Assembly: GCA_033439765.1 (NCBI GenBank)
Contig: JAULSN010000001.1
Location: 6,386,001-6,450,000 of the forward strand
Reading direction: 5' to 3'
DNA length: 64,000 nt
Origin: Lasiosphaeria ovina
Taxonomy: Eukaryota > Ascomycota > Sordariomycetes > Sordariales > Lasiosphaeriaceae
A program made the position numbers and the translations under genes. The notes under the pieces were generated by a model that did no database searches, was not told the origin of the DNA, and saw only the letters and a list, made by a program, of their open reading frames with translations. This document shows, one piece after another, positions 56,620 through 64,000 of this stretch (positions are counted from its first letter, which is position 1; each line of letters starts with the position of its first letter).

Positions 56620-59457
56620 ATGGCTGAAGAACTAGTTAGATGGTTTAGCTCACAATTGGAGGCTTTTGTCCCGTCCGGCACATCATCGAGAGACGAGGGG
56701 TCTAGACCATCTACCCTAGGAAGTGATGGCGTTGAGGAATCTAGCAATGAGGGACCTAGCCATGAGGAACCTGACAATGAGGAACCCACGGATGATGGTA
56801 TCAAGGCCGAGTCTAGTATTGACGATCACTACTCTGCAGATGGCGAATCTAGCCAAGACGACTCTTACCACAACAGCTCTTCCCAGGCTGATGAGGCGGA
56901 CTCCATCCATGAGGACTCGGTTCACAACGAAGCAGGGGCAAACTCCAACCAAAAAAGCACAGATAGTGAGGGCTCCAATGGAGGGAAGGACGGTATACAT
57001 GAAGATCCTGGTAAAGAGTCAATCGACCAGAATTTGGGTACCGAGAGTCCCGGTGAGAGGAATACTGACAGCAAGAATCATGAAGATGGCGGTTCTAACA
57101 GCAGCACCTCCAGAAATATGGTAGCTGACGAAGATGGACCTCAAGTTGAGGGCGTTGTCAATGACGAATCTACTAACGGGAATGTTAAAGATAATAATCC
57201 CGAAGGCATAGATCCCGGCAATGATAGTTCCAGCGATGAGATGGCTGGCAAAAAGCAACCTGACGTCGAGGGTATTATCAAGGAAGGATTGACCGACAAA
57301 GAGTTTAACAACGAGAAGCCCGACGAGGAGGCCAGCGATAAGGAGGCAACCCACCAGGAGCTTCGGGCGAGGCAAATTGGAGATGAGGGCGCCAGTAGCG
57401 AAGTTGAAGTGCCAAGCACCAGCCCTCCTGTAGAGTCGAATGATAAGGACCTTTCCCTCGGTCGTGATGTCTCTGCCCGGGAACATGCCCCGCCTCCCAC
57501 CACCCCTTTATCAACAACTGATCAAACGTCGGATTCCGAGATTCAGAAGCTAAGGGCTCTTGGTGACCTAGACTTATCCGAAGAGGAAATGAGGTTGGAA
57601 GAAACCGACTCAGAGCCAGAGGAAAACAAACCAGGGCCTGAGAGGGATGAAAGTACCGAGCTAGAACTCGAAGTGAGGGACTTTAAGAGAACTAAAATTC
57701 CAGATGACGAGCAAGGCAGTCCGAACAGAAGCGCCGAGCCAAATGGCCCCGAGCCGAGTACCCCCGAGCTAAGTATCCCCGGGCCAAGTGCCTCCGAGCC
57801 GAATGCGACCGAGCCAGTCTTCGAAAAGAACAAGGTTGATACAGAAACTAGCAGTTTAGAAGACGACAAGGCCAGATCCGAAGAGGACCTGAACGAGAAT
57901 TCAGCATCCGAGGGCAGCGAGGCCGGGAATAAAATAAATGACTCACCAGAAGAGAAAGTTGAGTTCAAGAGGGGGCTTAAATCTGGCTCGGCGTTCGAAG
58001 AAGATACCTCGGGGTTAGACGGGGATAAGAACGGTAACTTGGGTTCTCCCAAACCAAGTACAACCGAGACATCACTCGAGAAGAACGAGAGCGACAAGGA
58101 AAGTAATAGCTCGAAAGACGAAGATGCCAAATCCGAAATAGCCTCCAAAAGGGATTCGGGATTCGAGAGCAGCCCGGGCCTACAGCGGAATGAAACCGGT
58201 GAGCCAACTACCTCCGAGCCAAGTATTGACGGGCCAAGTATACCCAAGCCAAGTACACCAGAGCCAAGCGTCTCTCAGTATCCTTCTAGCGAGATAGTGC
58301 TCCCAGAGGAACATGATCCCGAGCCAAGCCCTCCCCGTCAAGCTTCCCAAACACAGAGTTCCCCAGAGGGAAGCACCTCCGAGCTAAGTAAACCCGAGAA
58401 AAGCACGCCAGAGCCAAGCCCCCCCGAAAGGAGTTCCCCAGATCAAGGGCCTTCTGAGCAAAGTTTCGCCGATACAAGTGCCTCAGAGGCAATCAGCGAT
58501 GAGGCAAGTATCGCCGAACCCAGGGTCAACGAACCAGCACCCGAAGAGAAGAACCTTGAAGAGGAATCCGAGAATCTAGAGCTCGAGGAAGAACAGCCGA
58601 GTCTCGAGCTATTTCCAAGTAATGGGCTAGTTGAAATCGTCCAAAGAGCAGTCGAAGATGGACTCATTGGGGATCCCGGAAATGTTGCTGAGGCGCCGGA
58701 CAACGAGACAGAAGGCCTAACAAGCCCGCACCAAGAAACGACGCCGGCCCCTGATGACGGAGAAACGACGCTGGTCCCTGGTGATGGAGTGATACCGGTC
58801 CCTGATGACGGAGAAACATCGCCAGAGCCTGCCGATGAAGAGACTGCGGCAGTGCCTAGCGGTGGAGATACGACTAACCTGCCATCAAATGGTGTGCCAG
58901 ACGACTGGTGGGCCGACCTGCCCCCGATCAACTACTCTGGGTGGCAGAAAAGCGCTCTCGACGAGGAGGAGCCACGGAAGAGGAAGCTCGAAAAGGCCAT
59001 CAGAACTGTCGCGCGAAATAGGGTTCCTCCTAGTGTGGCTAGCGAAGCCATCTCCGCTGTGGTGAGTGAAGCCAGCTCCGTGTCGGTCGAGCCGGACGGC
59101 TTGGAGGCCAAAGTGGACCGATTGCGCAAAGACTTCAAGAAGCTGGGCGAGCAAGTCAAGAAGGCCCTCGATTCCCGAGCCCCGGTCGCCAGTAACACCT
59201 CACGGTACCCGCCAGGTCAGTTGTCGGATTGTCCGCGGAGGTTTGTCGACGTTTCGGCCGTAATCGCCTTTCTCGTTGCGTCATATTGCCTTCTGTCGGG
59301 CTGGTCGCATAGCCAGGCGCTGGCCATCGGCTATGGCCCTTACTTCAACGGCGGGCTCAACGGACTCGGCGGCGTCATCAGCTTCCACTCCTGGGAGGAA
59401 TTCGCGCTCTTCTTTGTTGCGCTATTGTTTCTTTTTGCACGGCTGGTGATTTTCTGA
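56620..59457 (+). CDS. Large acidic disordered protein with C-terminal membrane anchor
   Basis: Single exon, 945 aa from the ATG in AAAATGG context. I do not recognise a family. Residues 1-700 are dominated by Glu, Ser, Asp, Pro and Asn and have no hydrophobic segment. Short repeats include EEP/NEEP near the start, then many xPEPS, EPST and PGPS units (about 370-400 and 530-610), and later DDGETT/PVPDDGE units (about 705-745). Near residue 765-790 there is a short ordered-looking motif DDWWADLPPINYSGW, followed by a charged helical stretch with heptad character (DGLEAKVDRLRKDFKKLGEQV). Two hydrophobic segments close the protein: VIAFLVASYCLLSGW, and a last one containing FALFFVALLFLFARLVIF right at the C-terminus. 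It could be a tail-anchored cytoplasmic scaffold. An upstream in-frame ATG (56412) is an alternative start. Confidence 0.75.
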   Translation: MAEELVRWFSSQLEAFVPSGTSSRDEGSRPSTLGSDGVEESSNEGPSHEEPDNEEPTDDGIKAESSIDDHYSADGESSQDDSYHNSSSQADEADSIHEDSVHNEAGANSNQKSTDSEGSNGGKDGIHEDPGKESIDQNLGTESPGERNTDSKNHEDGGSNSSTSRNMVADEDGPQVEGVVNDESTNGNVKDNNPEGIDPGNDSSSDEMAGKKQPDVEGIIKEGLTDKEFNNEKPDEEASDKEATHQELRARQIGDEGASSEVEVPSTSPPVESNDKDLSLGRDVSAREHAPPPTTPLSTTDQTSDSEIQKLRALGDLDLSEEEMRLEETDSEPEENKPGPERDESTELELEVRDFKRTKIPDDEQGSPNRSAEPNGPEPSTPELSIPGPSASEPNATEPVFEKNKVDTETSSLEDDKARSEEDLNENSASEGSEAGNKINDSPEEKVEFKRGLKSGSAFEEDTSGLDGDKNGNLGSPKPSTTETSLEKNESDKESNSSKDEDAKSEIASKRDSGFESSPGLQRNETGEPTTSEPSIDGPSIPKPSTPEPSVSQYPSSEIVLPEEHDPEPSPPRQASQTQSSPEGSTSELSKPEKSTPEPSPPERSSPDQGPSEQSFADTSASEAISDEASIAEPRVNEPAPEEKNLEEESENLELEEEQPSLELFPSNGLVEIVQRAVEDGLIGDPGNVAEAPDNETEGLTSPHQETTPAPDDGETTLVPGDGVIPVPDDGETSPEPADEETAAVPSGGDTTNLPSNGVPDDWWADLPPINYSGWQKSALDEEEPRKRKLEKAIRTVARNRVPPSVASEAISAVVSEASSVSVEPDGLEAKVDRLRKDFKKLGEQVKKALDSRAPVASNTSRYPPGQLSDCPRRFVDVSAVIAFLVASYCLLSGWSHSQALAIGYGPYFNGGLNGLGGVISFHSWEEFALFFVALLFLFARLVIF

Positions 59458-59731
59458 GTATTCGTGGGCCCACAAGAGTCGTGGTATCTTCTCATGGTAC
59501 TGACGACGATAGGAAATGGCACCTGGGAGTACTTTTCCTGAGAATATGCCCGACAATTGAGTCCAGGAAAGTGCCTAGTGTAGCTATGATCAGTTCAAAG
59601 CAGGTTATAATTCGCGCAATGTGAGTACCTGTTACTACCTTACCTTCTATCTTACATATACCCAATAATACGTTTGAGTTTATACTGTTCCCCCCCACCC
59701 ATCTATCAGTGATGTTCTCGTGATAGGTAAC

Positions 59732-59741
59732 TACCTAGGTA
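59732..59741. repeat. TACCTAGGTA palindrome
   Basis: Exact copy within CTACCTAGGTAG, about 275 bp downstream of the disordered-protein gene. Confidence 0.95.
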
Positions 59742-61980
59742 GCAAAGCTTACGAACCGAGTTGAACTAGGCACGTACGCCATTCTTCACTTGTCCGCATC
59801 CAGCCAGATTTGACTCTGAGTTTGCTGTAGTTGGAAGTGATAGCAGTTAGACAGAGGAGACTTCAGATAGCAAGGTAACACTGCGGCAACAGGTTGGCTG
59901 CCAAATGTCAGTTAGTCGTATCTGACAAATATACCTTCACGGCCAGGTGAGGCACCTCAACATCGGTTTACTTACACGATTACAACATAATGCAATAATA
60001 CCTCATCTAATACTGAGTGTGTATGTGCATCGGATTTGGTCTGCGGTACGGATAGCTATGTGTTCTTCTTTAGCTCCTTGTTGATACACTGGTAGGCCAG
60101 GTAGTTATTTAAGGAGTACTCGGTAGAACCAGACAAGCCCACAAGCTCCAGATTAATACATCGAGTCTGACCTGGTAAACCACATCAAAACGGACTGCGA
60201 TCGCCGATGAACAAACTTCACGACGGCGGATGGTGGTGTGACCTGCAGCTAAACTTGAGCCCTTTCATCTGAGCCCGGAGCGCGTAACGAACATCTGACA
60301 CCAAAGTATCCGCACGCGTATGCACTGTACCGCGCAGCCAAAGGGCTGGCCATGGCCAGGTGGTGGTGGATATTGCCCGCGTCTGTGGGCAGCAGCACAG
60401 TTCGGCATATGCAGTGACGGCGGGTAGGTGTTTGGGGCATGTCCGACTTGTAGATGAAAGATAACAACCTCCAAGACAGATAGAAAGAAAAAAAAAAAAG
60501 ATGGTCGCTGCACTCCACCAATGAGCCTGCCCGTTCTTGGAAGGTCCAAATAAGCTTCTCGGCGGGTGCGTTCCACAGCAGCTTCCTTTTCTGCAAGCGA
60601 CCGAGTCGGCCGCTTCAACGGCGTGGAGACCTAGTAGCGAAGTGACATCCGCGCCCGCGGGATGTTGTGGTCTCTTGGGTCCCGCCGGTTGTGGTGAAGA
60701 AACGGTGGCGGGCTGCAGGAGAGAGACACATTAACGGCGTCACTGCCCCCGAACCGAAGCCCTCGATCTTGGGCGTTGAAGCGATGAGTCGAGTCTGCCG
60801 CAGCGCTCCTCGTCATGGAGTAAGTAGAAATCAGCTTGCTGTGATCCTCCCTCTTTTTCTCCAACGGATCTCTCTTTCTGTGTCCCTCTCTGGCACTTCA
60901 ATTGCCGACGGTGACAGCAACTTCGACGGTAAGCCTTCTTTGCTGGTATTAATGCCTAAGAGTCTGGGGTAGAGGCAGGCCAATAGGGGCGCCAATTAGG
61001 GCTCGGCGAACATCACTGCGAAACTGCCTGATTGAGAAAGGCGTATAAGCCCCACGCCGTGGAGAAGTCGTGCGGCAGCTACGTTCGTCATTGTCCCTGC
61101 CCTGTACACGACCGTTGACGTTGCATGATGCACGGCCATTGGTGTAGAATCACTTTGTTGCCCCTCCGCTGTTTCCCTCTTCAATTTATCCCCCAACTGG
61201 AAAATCTTGAGTTCCTGATAGGCCGCTTCTCCGCTGCAGAAGTCTGACAACACAGTACGCAGACCTTGGCCGATTGTCAGCGTGTTGTTGGCCCTGCTCA
61301 AGAGCCGACCATTTGGCCCACCTTGGTTGGTATCACTAGTACTCGTAGAATGCCTACGGTATCTAAGGTATGTACACGGTACTACCTGCTTCTTCGGAGA
61401 CGGTCCGAGCTTTAGGTTCGGAGCAGCATTCGAGTGTGACTCGAGTTTCTCAAGGCACAGGCACAGGCACCTGGGCACCTTACCTAGGGAGGTACCGGCT
61501 AAGGAAGGCAACACAAGACAAGCAGGAACCGTCGATCCCACGGATGGCTCGTCCGATCGCTCTCGGGAATGTTTTCCAGGCCAGCGACTTTATGCGCACC
61601 ATACAAGGAGATCGCCAGCGCCGCCCATCTCTATTCCCGTTGCCTGTATGTACGTGTACGGAAAGTCGACGTCGGGTCTGGCTCCAGGGCCGCTCTGCCA
61701 CTGCAGGGTGCTGCAGCCGAGATCCATGGATGATGGGTATGTGCAGGCGAGGCACGGAGCTGGGATGGGGCGGATGGATACGCCCACCGCAAAACATTCG
61801 CGTCCTGCCACGAACCAAGCCTTTGGTTGACGACGTTGCTGCCCATCACTCTGCATATGTCCCTTTCAGTTTGCGCTTGCAACCTGTACTTGGCTACGAA
61901 GTACATACATTGCACACTCGCCTCTATCTCCACCTCCGCCTTCACCATCCTTTCCCGGCCTGTTGCCGGCCTAGGTTACA

Positions 61981-61990
61981 TACCTAGGTA
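61981..61990. repeat. TACCTAGGTA palindrome
   Basis: Exact copy followed by CCTCC, mid-way in a gene-poor stretch. Confidence 0.95.
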
Positions 61991-62223
61991 CCTCCAGGCG
62001 CGCCCAGTATCAATCTGCCGTGCCCAGTCCATTATGCCGCGTTAAGATTTTCGCTATTGATCAAGCCAGCTTCGCGCTAGGTAATAAATGCTTGTTTCCA
62101 TCTCTAACTTTATGGACTATTCTATCAGTGGCTCAGATAAAGCGCTGCTCTAGCCTTTGTTTTAGCCACCCACTTAGTGACCTGACCAAGGTGGCCTACT
62201 TCTACACACACAGCATGCCAGGG

Positions 62224-62254
62224 CATGGCATGGTATGGCATGGCATGGCATGGC
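62224..62254. repeat. CATGG pentamer tandem repeat
   Basis: About six units of GCATG/CATGG with one imperfect copy (TATGG). Intergenic. Confidence 0.85.
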
Positions 62255-63557
62255 TCGCTTCACGTCCCTAGAGTATTTCGCTGCCGTCTCGGTCAATATA
62301 AGTGACTCTATCTCTTGCCCTTCTGGCGCGCGAAGCCGCCTCTGGTTCTCGCCTCATGCGGGTCTCGGCGGCCTTGCCGCCTCGATGCCATGCACCTGGC
62401 TCACGTGGTGGAGGCCATGCGATCACCGCTTCTGCAAGTCAAGTCGCTAACGAGTTGCAGCTGTCTGTCACTGGTATGCTGCCGCGCCTTGGGGCTGCCG
62501 ATAGCTTTACATGTGGGTATCGGAGTCCCACTGACCGGACCCGGACAAGGGCCCTCAGCTAAAACTTGATATATAAAGTTGCTCTCGATATTGCCGATAT
62601 TGCGTGCGTTTGTGGGGTAGAAATTAAGCCAACAGGGATGGATTCCTGGGATACTGGCCTCCTTGGTCAGGCGGGATTGCTCTCGTCGGTGTCTTATTAT
62701 CCACGTTTTATCCATATTGCTGAAACTACCGCTCTACTTATGGCCAAGGCCGACCATCTACTATCAAGGTCCACATTGGTCACGCCTCTGAGAGGTCCTG
62801 TCTATCCTGACAGGCCCTTGACTTAGTGCTTTGTCAAGCTGACCAAGTCCTAGTCGGGAAGTCGACCAATATCCCAACTCCCCGAAGAGGTTGTCTCCCC
62901 TATACGCGCTCGCCGGCTCTGCCAGCAAGCCCCGGGCTTGTGTAAGCTGCCTGCCCGCAGAATGCCCCTGCTACACGGCTGTCCAAACACCGAGAGCCCT
63001 TCCCCATGCCTGGCTGTGCATCAGGTGTTGGATCTCGTCTTGGGTCGGCCGGAACTTCCCATACGGTCCTTCTCTGGGGGGGATGCAACGAAGCACTGAA
63101 GTGCCGCGACAAGCCATGGCCGTCGATGCTAGCCACCCTCCATGTGACGGTATGGGCAATCAACTTTTCATTCTGGAAGCCAGATGCGCAGATACGCACC
63201 ACTCTAGCCTCATTTATTTGGTGGATGTATTCGCAAACCCCACTTTGATTACTTTGTTTCAGAGGTTTGGTGTTGGAGTGCCGGTCGCCATGGCTTGCGG
63301 GAGCTATCTTATACCAGGTAGTTATATGTTTCGGTATGTTCATGGGAAGGTCTAGACCACGACAGTCTTCTCCCCCGATCTCTTGCCCCCTCTTACAATC
63401 GCTCTTGCCATAGCAGGAAGAAAATCTAGACCCCGTATAAAGGCGACCTTGCCCACTCTTCCCAGTCCCAGCGTCATCCATCCCTCATACGCCCCCACCA
63501 CAACACAAGACCCTCTGAGCAGCGGCTTTGCTCGTCCCCCCTCGTTCATTGCCCGAC

Positions 63558-64000
63558 ATGCAAGAGCCGTCTCATTCACCTTCCAGCACTGGGAGCCCAG
63601 GTGGAGGTCATGGCGGAGGCAATGGCGGAGAAGCTGGATCTAGCCACGGGGGTGCCGGGATCTCTGGTGCTGCCTTGGCGGCTATCTTCGCCCAGCGGCA
63701 GCTGGTGACAGAGCGTGTGATGAAGTACTACGCGGCGGGACTCTGCGGTTTGATTGCCTTGTTCGTCGTCTTCCATTGGACACGCTGGCTCTTCGTCAAG
63801 GTTGGACGGTCTTGGAAACCAGCTGCTGCTTTGCAACGGCCCTTCGTCTTAACCACAAGGTACTTGAGCCAGATTCACTCGGCCCTGAGGCGTAGAAGCG
63901 GTGCTAACCCTCTACCTAGGCTTGTGAGGAATGTTCTTGTTCGAAAAGTCCCCGGTTTCAAGTCCGCCGGCCACGCGCTGCTCGTCATCGCATACCTCGC
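63558..64000 (+). CDS. Ferric reductase-like transmembrane protein, 5' part only
   Basis: The gene runs off the right edge. It starts MQEPSHSPSS with a Gly/Ser-rich N-terminal region, followed by GISGAALAAIFAQRQLV and one transmembrane helix (YYAAGLCGLIALFVVFHW). A 60-nt intron (63860-63919), with a GCTAAC branch site and CTAG acceptor, joins TTR to LVRNVLVRKVPGFKSAGHAL, a region typical of fungal FRE-type metalloreductases before the heme-binding helices. By family these reduce ferric or cupric ions at the plasma membrane using NADPH. The heme His residues and the FAD/NAD domain lie outside the window, so the subtype cannot be judged. If the intron were retained the frame would also stay open. 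Confidence 0.8.
   Translation, partial: MQEPSHSPSSTGSPGGGHGGGNGGEAGSSHGGAGISGAALAAIFAQRQLVTERVMKYYAAGLCGLIALFVVFHWTRWLFVKVGRSWKPAAALQRPFVLTTRYLSQIHSALRRRSGANPLPRLVRNVLVRKVPGFKSAGHALLVIAYL

Larger units (their letters stand above)
59458..63557. other. 4.1-kb gene-poor region
   Basis: No gene with family support. The best open frames (60996-61541 minus, 181 codons; 62900-63481 minus, 193 codons) have random-looking composition and overlap frames on the other strand. It contains TACCTAGGTA at 59732 and 61981, GCACAGGCACAGGCACC near 61455 and a CATGG tandem at 62224-62254. The right end is the promoter of the ferric reductase gene. Confidence 0.5.

Noticed and set aside
57543..58247. 234-codon minus-strand frame inside the disordered-protein gene
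   Set aside because: It is the Ser/Leu-rich shadow of the Glu/Ser-rich coding strand.
60996..61541. 181-codon minus-strand frame
   Set aside because: No domain, unremarkable composition and competing frames on the opposite strand; an open frame of this length is expected by chance in 64 kb of GC-rich DNA.
62900..63481. 193-codon minus-strand frame
   Set aside because: Mirrors a 154-codon plus-strand frame and has no family features; probably chance.
1..64000. Secondary-metabolite cluster or defence system
   Set aside because: No PKS, NRPS, terpene or P450 core genes, no HET/NLR domains and no CRISPR-like arrays were found; the genes are mainly housekeeping.

Overview
The window is nuclear DNA of a filamentous ascomycete, most likely a Sordariomycete. 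The genes are monocistronic and many carry short GT-AG introns (about 50-200 nt). They include filamentous-fungus families such as the extracellular glutaminase GtaA, RTA1-like and ferric reductase membrane proteins, an IEC3 subunit and a surface-growth type GT2. I cannot place genus or species from sequence alone. Nothing bacterial, viral or organellar was seen, and I found no convincing tRNA or rRNA gene.

Layout, left to right. 1-3.99 kb: no recognisable gene. 3.99-6.11 kb (+): seven-exon MFS transporter. 6.36-7.86 kb (-): secreted Thr-rich protein whose reading frame carries a TAG unless a 42-nt intron is removed. 10.3-13.2 kb (+): ureidoglycolate lyase and a 2'-5' RNA ligase/cyclic phosphodiesterase-like protein. 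14.3-18.2 kb (+): PH-C2-RasGAP protein. 18.6-21.3 kb (-): cyclophilin-40 and D-aminoacyl-tRNA deacylase. 22.2-24.4 kb (+): CCR4-NOT subunit NOT3/5. 27.4-28.6 kb (+): C2H2 zinc-finger protein. 29.8-31.6 kb (+): NADP isocitrate dehydrogenase. 32.4-33.7 kb (-): INO80 subunit IEC3, divergent from MYG1 (34.4-35.5 kb, +). 36.3-37.0 kb (-): endosulfine Igo1. 38.3-40.8 kb (-): glutaminase. 44.6-45.8 kb (-): Tgl2-like lipase. 46.7-49.1 kb (-): GT2 glycosyltransferase with two disabling lesions. 54.2-55.7 kb (+): RTA1-like membrane protein. 56.6-59.5 kb (+): large disordered, membrane-anchored protein of unknown function. 63.6 kb to the edge (+): 5' end of a ferric reductase.

Most genes are unrelated housekeeping functions rather than a pathway cluster. 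Several touch RNA and translation quality control (DTD1, NOT3, MYG1, the RNA-ligase-like protein) or nutrient signalling (RasGAP, Igo1), but they are dispersed and I infer no operon-like organisation. No biosynthetic cluster was recognised.

The most distinctive non-coding signal is a family of short palindromes in the intergenic DNA: at least seven exact copies of TACCTAGGTA plus longer relatives, including a 28-bp inverted repeat at 13562-13589 and a 16-bp palindrome at 50079-50094. All lie outside the gene models. Gene-poor stretches (41-44.6, 49.1-54.2 and 59.5-63.5 kb) include an AT-rich piece at 51.58-52.65 kb that may be a decayed transposon. All exon structures were built by hand from splice signals and reading-frame continuity; none was tested against RNA data or databases.
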